This document shows, one piece after another, positions 6,330-13,170 of a DNA stretch of 13,212 nt. The stretch is taken from positions 1 through 13,212 of the forward strand of contig CAZLBC010000119.1 in assembly GCA_964557575.1 (NCBI GenBank), given 5' to 3'. The notes below the pieces were generated by a model that was given only the letters and a program-made list of their open reading frames with translations, had not been told where the DNA came from and made no database searches. Position numbers and translations under genes: made by a program. The stretch's first letter is position 1; each line of letters begins with the position of its first letter. Origin of the DNA: CAZLBC01 sp964557575. Lineage in GTDB: Bacteria > Planctomycetota > Phycisphaerae > SM23-33.

Positions 6330-6332
6330 GGT

Positions 6333-6431
6333 TCATTCCTTCCCGCGCTGCGCATTCTTCTTTTGCGGGGAGGGGCGACGATTTAACTCTCTGGCCACGA
6401 GTTTGCCCACTTTATGCAGCGCTTTTGCCAT
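6333..6431 (-). CDS. Small basic ORF (32 residues), first gene of lexA operon
   Basis: MAKALHKVGKL begins a 32-residue basic peptide rich in Lys and Arg (ending KKNAQRGKE). AGGTGA sits about 7-8 nt before the ATG, and the stop is 3 nt before the next start, a tight operon spacing. In-frame starts further upstream would give up to 75 residues but lie in AT-rich DNA that looks like promoter. The ribosome binding site of the next gene is inside its 3' end, so it may serve as a leader ORF. No homologue is recognised. Confidence 0.4.
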   Translation of the reverse strand: MAKALHKVGKLVARELNRRPSPQKKNAQRGKE

Positions 6432-6458
6432 CTTTACATCACCTATCCTCAGATCCGT

Positions 6459-6474
6459 CGAAAAGTAGTTTTCG
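6459..6474. promoter_or_regulatory. Palindrome CGAAAA-GTAG-TTTTCG, candidate LexA operator
   Basis: Perfect 6-bp arms with a 4-bp spacer, placed about 11-26 bp downstream of the predicted start of the lexA operon transcript, a usual place for an autoregulatory operator. It does not match the known GAAC-N4-GTTC or CTGT-N8-ACAG boxes. It could also form a leader hairpin. Confidence 0.35.
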
Positions 6475-6491
6475 GTTTTTGTTACCATCCA

Positions 6492-6520
6492 AGCATAACC
6501 TAACATCGACCAAACTTCAA
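6492..6520 (-). promoter_or_regulatory. Candidate promoter of the lexA operon
   Basis: On the minus strand TTGAAG (6515-6520) and TATGCT (6492-6497) are 17 bp apart, four of six matches each to the sigma-70 consensus. The predicted start near 6485 puts the 32-residue ORF about 54 nt downstream. Confidence 0.4.
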
Positions 6521-6745
6521 TCGCGGCATTAATGTTTTTAATAAAAAATACTGCCTTCACCAGTGATCGACCGAATATTTCGGCGATTCCCAGCTACAAG
6601 ATGTTGAGGCAGTAGAAGTCGAAAAACACTACACATTGAATATATCGGTAAACCCCCGTCTTCGGCTGCATATAAAAAATGAGAACCCGCAAAGAAATTC
6701 GAACCATTTTTCGGATCACCCGCCAACCGCGGATCCGGCCGGGAT
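6521..6745. other. Intergenic region between lexA operon promoter and cysQ
   Basis: AT-rich, no supported gene. Contains the 13-bp palindrome CCGAA-TAT-TTCGG at 6571-6583, roughly 90 bp upstream of the predicted lexA operon start, which shares CGAA/TTCG ends with the palindrome at 6459-6474. No clear intrinsic terminator follows cysQ. Minus-strand ORFs here lack ribosome binding sites and start codons in good context. Confidence 0.5.
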
Positions 6746-7546
6746 TCAGTCGAGCGCCCGGTATTTCATTCCCCGCGGAAAGACGATAAAGGCGTCCCTG
6801 CGGATACCCACCGCGGGATCGTAATCGAGATCGAGCCCCGCCCCGTCGACGACCCTGCAGCCGGCGGCCCGGGCGACGGCGGTCCCGGCGGCCGTGTCCC
6901 ATATAGAGGTCGGACCGTGGCGGGGGTAGATATCCGCGCTGCCTTCGGCGACCGCGCAGATCTTGACACTGCTGCCCCGGGCGGTGGTACGGGTTATTGC
7001 ATTGGCCTCAAGAAATCGCCGGGTATCGTCGGAAAGGTGGCTCCTGCTGACAACGGCGGTCGCCGGTTCCGCGTTTCGGGACGGTGAAACAGGCACCGGG
7101 TCACTCCCCTGCCGCCCCCGGAAGGCACCCGATCCCGCCGTGCCGTACCAGTATGCCCCGAGCGCCGGCGCGACGACAACCCCGAGCACGGGCCGCCCGT
7201 GATCAACCAGGGCGATATTGACGGTATACTCCCCGAGTCCCTCTATGAATTCCTTTGTGCCGTCGAGCGGGTCGACAAGCCAGAACACCGCGGGTGCGCG
7301 CTGAAGAAAGGCGTCGATGTCGCCTTCCTCGGAAAGCAGGTCCAGGCCGCCCGCGACACCCGAAAGCCCCGATACGATACAATCGTGGGCGGCGCGGTCG
7401 GCCCTGGTAAGCGGGCTGCCGTCGCCTTTGTGCTCGATGTCGAGAGCGCCGCCGGCCACCGACAGAATCAGGTCGCCGGCCGCCAGGGCCGTTTCCAGGC
7501 ACGGCGCGACCAGCGCGGCCAATCGTGATTTATCCGTTTCGTTCAT
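6746..7546 (-). CDS. cysQ: 3'(2'),5'-bisphosphate nucleotidase CysQ
   Basis: A 266-residue inositol-monophosphatase-fold enzyme, usual length for CysQ. Seen: SPLTRAD (44-50), the metal-binding SEE (72-74), DPLDGTKEFI (92-101), GSSVK and WDTAAG near residue 218. It hydrolyses 3'-phosphoadenosine 5'-phosphate (PAP) to AMP, removing the inhibitory by-product of PAPS use, and may also act on PAPS. It is divergent from the cysC operon, fitting a shared control of PAPS production and PAP clearance. The ATG at 7546 begins where family members begin. No Shine-Dalgarno is present, and the predicted promoter leaves a leader of only about 7 nt, so translation may be nearly leaderless. The open frame upstream of 7546 is antisense shadow of cysC. 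Confidence 0.9.
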   Translation of the reverse strand: MNETDKSRLAALVAPCLETALAAGDLILSVAGGALDIEHKGDGSPLTRADRAAHDCIVSGLSGVAGGLDLLSEEGDIDAFLQRAPAVFWLVDPLDGTKEFIEGLGEYTVNIALVDHGRPVLGVVVAPALGAYWYGTAGSGAFRGRQGSDPVPVSPSRNAEPATAVVSRSHLSDDTRRFLEANAITRTTARGSSVKICAVAEGSADIYPRHGPTSIWDTAAGTAVARAAGCRVVDGAGLDLDYDPAVGIRRDAFIVFPRGMKYRALD

Positions 7547-7559
7547 GGCAGCGGCCGCA

Positions 7560-7607
7560 ATAGTAAGAGATAGACGTTGCAAAATACAAGCAGTTTTGTA
7601 GTATTCT
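7560..7607. promoter_or_regulatory. Bidirectional promoter region between cysQ and cysC
   Basis: Toward cysQ: TTGTAT (7584-7589 complement), 18-bp spacer, TACTAT (7560-7565 complement). Toward cysC: TTGCAA (7577-7582), 16-bp spacer, TAGTAT (7599-7604). The two -35 elements are nearly adjacent in the only AT-rich stretch of this gap, so one bound regulator could affect both directions. Calls are by eye. Confidence 0.45.
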
Positions 7608-7618
7608 GTACTTCGTTT

Positions 7619-7656
7619 GCCTCCCGGGGCCCTTGCGGCGGCAACACCCGGGAGGC
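7619..7656 (+). promoter_or_regulatory. Leader stem-loop burying the cysC ribosome binding site
   Basis: GCCTCCCGGG (7619-7628) is the exact reverse complement of CCCGGGAGGC (7647-7656), with an 18-nt loop that holds a smaller TTGC-GGCG-GCAA hairpin (7633-7644). The 3' arm contains GGAGG (7651-7655), the strongest Shine-Dalgarno before cysC. The predicted transcript starts near 7612, so the stem would form at once. No T tract follows, so it is more likely a translational control element than a terminator. Any ligand or protein partner is unknown. Confidence 0.5.
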
Positions 7657-7670
7657 GGGAACGGTATGTC

Positions 7671-8288
7671 ATGGATAACCCGTCGAACAATAATATCACC
7701 AGGCACGAAGGCAGCGTCGCGCGGCAACACCGCGAGCAGGTGCTCGGCCAGAAAGGCTGCCTGGTGTGGCTGACCGGGCTCAGCGGCTCGGGCAAGAGCA
7801 CGATCGCCCGTGAAGTCGAACGAAGCCTCACCGCGTCCGGACGCCTGCTGTACGTACTCGACGGGGACAACATACGAACGGGCCTCAGCAGCGATCTCGA
7901 TTTCAGCCCCGCCGGCAGGCGCGAAAATATACGCAGGATCGCGGAGATCGCCCCGCTGTTCGTGGACGCGGGGATCATCACCATAACCGCATTTATCTCT
8001 CCGTACCGGCGGGACCGGGACAACGCCCGGCAGAAAACACCCCCGGGAACGTTTGTCGAAACATACGTGGCCGCTGCCCTGGACACCTGCATGAACCGGG
8101 ACCCGAAAGGGTTGTATGACAAGGCCCGCCGGGGAGAGATCCGGGACATGACGGGTATCGACGCGCCGTACGAACCGCCGGAGGATCCGGAACTGACGAT
8201 TCCGGCCGGGGACGAAACCCCCGCGCGGTCCGCGGCGCGCATCATCGCATACCTCGATATCCACGGATTCCTCAATCCGCCGGCGTAA
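7671..8288 (+). CDS. cysC: Adenylylsulfate (APS) kinase, stand-alone
   Basis: A 205-residue APS kinase with all family blocks: P-loop GLSGSGKS (36-43), DGDN at 64-67 followed by RTGLSSDLDFS, RRENIRRIAEIA, FISPYRRDRDNAR, RDPKGLY (143-149) and TGIDAPYEPP. It phosphorylates adenylylsulfate to PAPS with ATP in the cytoplasm. It opens an operon with both ATP sulfurylase subunits. The ATG at 7671 is chosen because the conserved region starts soon after it. The nearest strong Shine-Dalgarno (GGAGG, 7651-7655) is 15 nt away and lies in a predicted hairpin, so initiation may be weak or regulated. A TTG at 7617 would add 18 residues but has no ribosome binding site. This is the canonical of two APS kinase domains in the operon. 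Confidence 0.93.
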   Translation: MDNPSNNNITRHEGSVARQHREQVLGQKGCLVWLTGLSGSGKSTIAREVERSLTASGRLLYVLDGDNIRTGLSSDLDFSPAGRRENIRRIAEIAPLFVDAGIITITAFISPYRRDRDNARQKTPPGTFVETYVAAALDTCMNRDPKGLYDKARRGEIRDMTGIDAPYEPPEDPELTIPAGDETPARSAARIIAYLDIHGFLNPPA

Positions 8289-8300
8289 CGGAGAGACCGG

Positions 8301-9203
8301 ATGAAATACAGCATCACGCACCTGAAGCAACTTGAAGCCGAAAGCATTCATATCATTCGGGAAGTGACCGCCGCGTGTGAAAACCCCGTCATGCTCTACT
8401 CGGTCGGCAAGGATTCGACGGTACTGGCCCACCTGGCGATAAAAGCGTTCCTTCCCGGCCCGGTACCCTTTCCGTTTCTGCACGTGGACACCACCTTCAA
8501 GTTCCCCGAAATGTACGAGTTCCGCGACGACTTCTGCATGAGAAACGGCCTGAAGCTGATCGTGCATACCAACCACGAGGCACTGGAAAAAATCGGTTCC
8601 TACGAAAACTGGACCTGCACCATGTGTTCGGACCTGCTGAAAACGCAGGCCCTCCTGCAGGCCCTCAATGAACACGGATTCGACGCCGCGTTCGGCGGAG
8701 CCCGGCGGGACGAGGAAAAATCCCGGGCGAAGGAACGTATACTCAGTTTTCGTGACACCAACATGCAGTGGGACCCGAAAAACCAGCGCCCGGAGTTGTG
8801 GAACGTGTACAACACGCGGCACAACAAGGGCGAGTCGTTCAGGGCGTTTCCGCTTTCCAACTGGACGGAACTGGACATCTGGAACTACATCTACGCGGAA
8901 AATCTCTCGATCGTCCCCCTGTACTTCGCCGACCGGCGACCCGTCATCGAGCGCGACGGCATGTTGATTTACGCGGGAGACAAGGAAAAACCCCTTACCG
9001 GAGAGCGGGTGGAAAAACGAATGGTCCGCTTCAGGACCCTGGGCTGTCAGAAGTGTACGGGAGCGATAGAATCCGACGCGACAACCATCGAGGAAGTAAT
9101 AGCCGAAACGATGACAACCCGCATGTCGGAGCGGCAGAATCGCGCGGTCGACCAGGACCGCGAGGGCTCGATGGAAGAAAAGAAAAAAGAAGGCTATTTC
9201 TAA
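8301..9203 (+). CDS. cysD: Sulfate adenylyltransferase small subunit CysD
   Basis: A 300-residue PP-loop enzyme, standard CysD length. Seen: SVGKDST (34-40) PP-loop, FPFLHVDTTFKFPEMYEFRD, the GGARRDEEKSRAKERI segment, the WNVYNTRHNKGES-FRAFPLSNWTELDIW block and RTLGCQKCTGA-IES near the C-terminus. With the GTPase CysN it forms ATP sulfurylase, making APS from ATP and sulfate. It starts 12 nt after cysC with GGAGA upstream. Its TAA overlaps the ATG of cysNC by one base (TAATG), so the two subunits are translationally coupled. Nothing unusual. Confidence 0.96.
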   Translation: MKYSITHLKQLEAESIHIIREVTAACENPVMLYSVGKDSTVLAHLAIKAFLPGPVPFPFLHVDTTFKFPEMYEFRDDFCMRNGLKLIVHTNHEALEKIGSYENWTCTMCSDLLKTQALLQALNEHGFDAAFGGARRDEEKSRAKERILSFRDTNMQWDPKNQRPELWNVYNTRHNKGESFRAFPLSNWTELDIWNYIYAENLSIVPLYFADRRPVIERDGMLIYAGDKEKPLTGERVEKRMVRFRTLGCQKCTGAIESDATTIEEVIAETMTTRMSERQNRAVDQDREGSMEEKKKEGYF

Positions 9204-11113
9204 TGGACGTCGAACAACTCCTCCGGGAAAACGAGAAAAAGGACCTGCTGAAATTCGTCACGGCGGGCAGCGTCGACGACGGTAAGAGCACGCTCATCGG
9301 GCGACTGCTCTACGAATCGGCGGCCATTTACGAAGACCAGCTCGATTCCATCAAGGATTACTCCCGGCGCCGGGGGGCGGCGGCCGAAGACATCGACCTT
9401 TCCCTGGTCACCGACGGCCTCCGGTCCGAACGGGAACAGGGGATCACCATCGACGTGGCCTACCGGTATTTCTCCACGCCCCGCCGCAAATTCATCATCG
9501 CGGACACGCCCGGTCACGAACAGTACACCAGGAATACCGCGACCGGCGCCTCGACCTCGGAATTGATGCTGCTGCTGGTGGATGCGACACAGGGCGTGCG
9601 CACCCAGTCCCGGCGGCACTCGTTTATCGCCTCGCTCCTCGGCATACGGCACCTGGTTATCGCCGTCAACAAGATGGACCTGGTGGACTATTCCCGGGAC
9701 GTATTCGATGAGATACACGAGGAGCTGTCCGCGTTCATGGTGAAACTGGATATCTCGGATACGAACTTCATACCGGTTTCCGCACTCAAGGGCGATAACG
9801 TCATTACGCGATCGTCAAACATGGACTGGTACAACGGTTCCACCCTCCTGAACTACCTCGAAACCGTGGAGGTAGCCTCGGACCGGAACCTGATCGACCT
9901 GCGGTTGCCGATCCAGTACGTCTGCCGCCCCGACCGGACGTTCCGCGGCTACATGGGCAGCGTGGCATCAGGAGTCATCCGGTCGGGCGACGAACTCATG
10001 GTGCTCCCCTCGGGGGTCAGCAGCCGGGTAAAAGAAATATACACGCAGGACGGCGTGGTCGATGAAGCCTTTCCGCCGCTCCCGGTGACGGTCACGCTCG
10101 AAGACGATATCGATCTCGGCCGCGGCGACATGATCACCCACGTTCACAACATCACCGACGTGGACAACACCCTCGAGGCGATGATCGTCTGGATGTCCGA
10201 GGAACCGATGGACGTGACGGGAAACTACTACTTCAAGCACCTGCACAACCTGGTGGGCGGTGACATCGTCTCACTCCGCTACCGGATCAACGTCAATACC
10301 CTCCACCGGGAAGACGCCGATGCACTGGCACTGAACCAGATCGGGCGGGCGGTCATCATCCTCAACCGCCCGATTCCCTACGACCCCTATACCCGAAACA
10401 AGGCTACCGGGTCGTTCATCATCATTGACCGCATCACCAACAACACCGTCGGCGCCGGGCTCATTCTCGACCGGGCCCCCGGGGAACTGGTCGGCACGCC
10501 CGACCGCCTGGAGGAGCGCCCCCCCGACGAAATAAAAACCGTGTCCAGCGCGGTATCGCCTGAAACGAGAACCGAGCGATACGGGCAGCAGGCGGCCACC
10601 ATATGGCTGACGGGGCTGACCGGCTCGGGTAAAACCACGCTCGCGCGGGCCCTGGAAAAGCGGCTGTTCGACGACGGGTACCTCTGCGCGGTGTTTGACG
10701 GCGAAAACCTCCGGATGGGCCTCAACCGGGACCTCGGTTTCGCGGCAAACGATCGAAGCGAAAACGTGCGGCGGGCCGCGGAAGTCGCGCGCATATTCAA
10801 CGAAAGCGGCATGATCAGTATCTGCGCGCTGCTGTCTCCGTCCGCCGAAGACAGGGCCCGGGCCAGGAAAATCGTGGGCGCCAACTTCTTCGAGGTGTTC
10901 CTTTCGGCGCCGGACGAGGTCCGCCGCGATCGCAACCAGGTCCTCTACGAGAAAGCCGACAAGGGCAAGATCCGCCGGTTCCCGGGGGTAACCGCGCCGT
11001 ATGATCCGCCCGATCACTCGGAGCTGGTCCTGGAAACCGACACGGCAACGGTAGACGAATGCGTCGACAGCATCATCGCCATGCTCAGGAATCGCGACAT
11101 CCTGGAAGGTTAG
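9203..11113 (+). CDS. cysNC: CysN-CysC fusion: ATP sulfurylase GTPase plus divergent APS kinase
   Basis: A 636-residue fusion. The CysN part (1 to about 440) has GSVDDGKST (22-30), the GITIDVAYR switch, DTPGHEQ (from 101) and NKMD (156-159), then EF-Tu-like beta-barrel domains. It powers CysD by GTP hydrolysis. The APS kinase part (about 465-636) keeps the P-loop GLTGSGKT (471-478), GLNRDLGF and ENVRRAAEVAR, but departs from consensus elsewhere: DGEN for DGDN, SPSAEDRARAR for SPYRADRDxxR, and RDRNQVLY (575-582) for RDPKGLY. These changes hit substrate-binding segments, so kinase activity may be reduced or lost; this is inference. Such NodQ-like fusions are common, but here an intact CysC is encoded in the same operon. 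The true start is ATG at 9203 on the cysD stop. Confidence 0.94.
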   Translation: MDVEQLLRENEKKDLLKFVTAGSVDDGKSTLIGRLLYESAAIYEDQLDSIKDYSRRRGAAAEDIDLSLVTDGLRSEREQGITIDVAYRYFSTPRRKFIIADTPGHEQYTRNTATGASTSELMLLLVDATQGVRTQSRRHSFIASLLGIRHLVIAVNKMDLVDYSRDVFDEIHEELSAFMVKLDISDTNFIPVSALKGDNVITRSSNMDWYNGSTLLNYLETVEVASDRNLIDLRLPIQYVCRPDRTFRGYMGSVASGVIRSGDELMVLPSGVSSRVKEIYTQDGVVDEAFPPLPVTVTLEDDIDLGRGDMITHVHNITDVDNTLEAMIVWMSEEPMDVTGNYYFKHLHNLVGGDIVSLRYRINVNTLHREDADALALNQIGRAVIILNRPIPYDPYTRNKATGSFIIIDRITNNTVGAGLILDRAPGELVGTPDRLEERPPDEIKTVSSAVSPETRTERYGQQAATIWLTGLTGSGKTTLARALEKRLFDDGYLCAVFDGENLRMGLNRDLGFAANDRSENVRRAAEVARIFNESGMISICALLSPSAEDRARARKIVGANFFEVFLSAPDEVRRDRNQVLYEKADKGKIRRFPGVTAPYDPPDHSELVLETDTATVDECVDSIIAMLRNRDILEG

Positions 11114-11119
11114 ATCACA

Positions 11120-12673
11120 ATGAGTGAAACGTACTACATCACCACCCCCATCTATTACGTCAACGACGTCCCGCACATCGGGCACGCCTACACCACGGTC
11201 GCCGCGGACGTCCTCGCCCGGTACTACCGGGCCGCCGGCCGCGACGTCAGGTTCATGACCGGCACCGACGAGCACGGAATCAAGATCGCGAAGGCGGCGG
11301 AGAACCGGGGCCTGACCCCGCTCGCGCTCGCCGACGAAAACGTCCGGCACTTCAAGGACCTGTGGGACAAGCTGGATCTTACCTATGACGATTTCATCCG
11401 GACCACCGAGCAGCGGCACGAGAAGAGGGTTCGTGCCCTCATAGAACTGCTCCGTGAAAAAGACGAGATATACCGCGGCAAGTACGAGGGATGGTACGAC
11501 GAGGGCCAGGAAGAATACGTAACGGAAACCGACGCGCGGAACAATGAATACAAGAGCCCGATAAACGGAAAGCCCCTGACCAGGTACAGCGAGGAGAACT
11601 GGTTTTTCCGCCTTTCGAAATGGATCCCGAAACTGATCGAGCACATCGAGTCGAACCCCGCCTTCATCAAGCCCGCCGAACGGCGAAACGAGGTCCTCAG
11701 CAAGATCCGCCAGGGGGTCGACGATCTGTGCATTTCCCGCAGAAAAGAAAAACTGCCCTGGGGCGTCGAGATGCCCAACGACCCGGACCACGTCGTGTAC
11801 GTATGGGTCGACGCGCTGAGCAACTACTACACGGGCTGCGGCCTGCCGGCAATCGGGGACGAATTCGACAACGCGGCCGGACGGTACTGGCCGGCGGACG
11901 TCCACCTCATCGGCAAGGATATCCTGTGGTTCCACACCGTCTACTGGCCCTGCCTGCTGATGGCGCTGGGCGTAGCGCTTCCGAAAACAGTCTTCGCCCA
12001 CGGGTGGTGGACCAGCGAAGGAAAAAAGATGTCGAAATCGCTCGGGAACTTCATCAGCCGCGAAGTGATCGAGGAAATATGCGACGACTACGGACGCGAC
12101 ATCTTCAGGTATTACCTGCTTCGGGCCGTCGGCTTCGGCAGCGACGGCGATTTCAGCCGCGACAAGTTTCGGACTATTTACAACAACGAGCTGGCCAACG
12201 GCCTCGGGAACCTTCTCAGCCGGACTGCGAACATGATAGACAAGTATCTCGACGGCGCCCTTCCCGCCTCGGTGGACACACCCCCGGAAGCGAAAGAAGT
12301 CATCGCCGCCGCCGGCGCGCTGAACGAAACAGCCGCGTCCGCTATGGAGGACTGCGCTTTTCACCGGTACATCGAGACAATCATGGCGCTGGTCGACACG
12401 GCAAATCGTTTCATCGACGCGACCGAGCCGTTCAAGCTCGCAAAAGACGACGCGCAGAAAGACCGCCTGGCCGCCATCCTGCAAACCTGCGCCGAGGCGG
12501 TGCGGATAGCCTTCACCTATCTGCGGCCGATCATGCCGGATAAAACCGACGCGGGGCTCGCGGTTCTCGGGAGCGCTCACGCCGGCACGCTGTCGGAAGC
12601 GGGGACGTGGGGCGGGATTCAGCCCGGAAAGACGATCAGGAAGGCCGCCCCCCTCTTTCCGCGGAAAGAATAG
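11120..12673 (+). CDS. metG: Methionyl-tRNA synthetase
   Basis: A 517-residue class Ia synthetase that charges tRNA-Met. HIGH is at 19-22, TGTDEHG follows, KMSKS is at 303-307, and an anticodon-binding helical domain fills the C-terminal third (NGLGNLLSRTANM...). The connective-peptide region around residues 120-160 has no CxxC pairs, so this is the form without the zinc knuckle. It also ends without the C-terminal EMAP/Trbp111-like tRNA-binding domain found in longer MetRS. It starts 6 nt after cysNC, with GGAAGG (11104-11109) inside the cysNC end as its likely ribosome binding site, so it appears to be in the sulfate-activation operon. It is probably the cell's main MetRS, though that cannot be shown from one window. 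Confidence 0.95.
   Translation: MSETYYITTPIYYVNDVPHIGHAYTTVAADVLARYYRAAGRDVRFMTGTDEHGIKIAKAAENRGLTPLALADENVRHFKDLWDKLDLTYDDFIRTTEQRHEKRVRALIELLREKDEIYRGKYEGWYDEGQEEYVTETDARNNEYKSPINGKPLTRYSEENWFFRLSKWIPKLIEHIESNPAFIKPAERRNEVLSKIRQGVDDLCISRRKEKLPWGVEMPNDPDHVVYVWVDALSNYYTGCGLPAIGDEFDNAAGRYWPADVHLIGKDILWFHTVYWPCLLMALGVALPKTVFAHGWWTSEGKKMSKSLGNFISREVIEEICDDYGRDIFRYYLLRAVGFGSDGDFSRDKFRTIYNNELANGLGNLLSRTANMIDKYLDGALPASVDTPPEAKEVIAAAGALNETAASAMEDCAFHRYIETIMALVDTANRFIDATEPFKLAKDDAQKDRLAAILQTCAEAVRIAFTYLRPIMPDKTDAGLAVLGSAHAGTLSEAGTWGGIQPGKTIRKAAPLFPRKE
12654..12669. other. 16-bp perfect palindrome at the metG stop
   Basis: TCTTTCCGCGGAAAGA overlaps the last metG codons just before the TAG at 12671-12673. 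It has no T tract. It could be an operator for the downstream gene or a minimal hairpin; part of it encodes the C-terminal LFPRK, so the palindrome may be chance. Confidence 0.3.
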
Positions 12674-12740
12674 AATACAGGCGAAAACGATGCGGCAATA
12701 GAGTATAGTTGAGTTTGACGCAGCACCTGCAGAGGACTCT

Positions 12741-13145
12741 ATGGACAATCCCGAGGATATCACCGAAAGCCAGCAATCGATCGAGGACATAGTTTCCGAA
12801 GACGGGCGGTACGCCCTCGACGCGTTCTCCTTTCTTCACAAGGCACTCAACGAGGCGGTGGAAAAATACCATACGGACCCCGAAGACGCCCGGAAACACG
12901 TTACCGGCCAGCAACTGTGCCTGACGATTGTCGAACTTGCCAGGCAGCAGTGGGGACTGATGGCGCCCGCGGTGTTTCATTCGTGGAACGTACACGAGAG
13001 CCTGGACTTCGGCCACATGGTCTACCTCATGATAGAACACCGGTACATGCGCAAAACGGAAGAAGACCGGCTCGACGACTTCCGGGACATCTTTGACATG
13101 GAAACCGCCTTCGATATCACCGACGAGATCCATCTCGCCGAATGA
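12741..13145 (+). CDS. Minf_1886 family protein
   Basis: A 134-residue acidic protein that I recognise as the Minf_1886 family from RYALDAFSFLHKALN, HVTGQQLC, ARQQWGLMA, ESLDFGHMVYLMIE and MRKTEEDRLDDF. The family is named after a Methylacidiphilum locus, is concentrated in PVC bacteria, and has no known function. The product is soluble with predicted helices and no signal peptide. ATG is preceded by AGAGGA (12731-12736) with 4-nt spacing. It lies 67 nt after metG; a TATAGT at 12704-12709 could be a -10 but no good -35 is seen, so it may be read from the metG operon or separately. It is the best single taxonomic clue in the window. Confidence 0.8.
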   Translation: MDNPEDITESQQSIEDIVSEDGRYALDAFSFLHKALNEAVEKYHTDPEDARKHVTGQQLCLTIVELARQQWGLMAPAVFHSWNVHESLDFGHMVYLMIEHRYMRKTEEDRLDDFRDIFDMETAFDITDEIHLAE

Positions 13146-13150
13146 ACACC

Positions 13151-13170
13151 CCTGATCCGGACACCCAATA
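13151..13170 (+). repeat. Single dispersed copy of the 109-310 repeat unit
   Basis: CCTGATCCGGACACCCAATA matches unit A1 at 109-129 with one A deleted after CCTGA, and its CCGGACACCCAATA core is identical. It lies 5 nt past the Minf_1886 gene stop and is followed by an A run. A larger array could continue beyond the window edge. Confidence 0.85.

Noticed and set aside
6538..6902. Minus-strand ORFs of 62 and 102 codons downstream of cysQ
   Set aside because: Partly antisense or out of frame within cysQ and partly AT-rich spacer; no ribosome binding site.
7547..8347. N-terminal extension of cysQ to 533 residues
   Set aside because: The extra 267 codons are antisense to cysC, and CysQ family proteins start at the chosen Met.
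10271..12790. 839-codon minus-strand ORF opposite cysNC and metG
   Set aside because: Antisense frame kept open by high GC third positions; it lies over two certain genes and has no recognisable domain.
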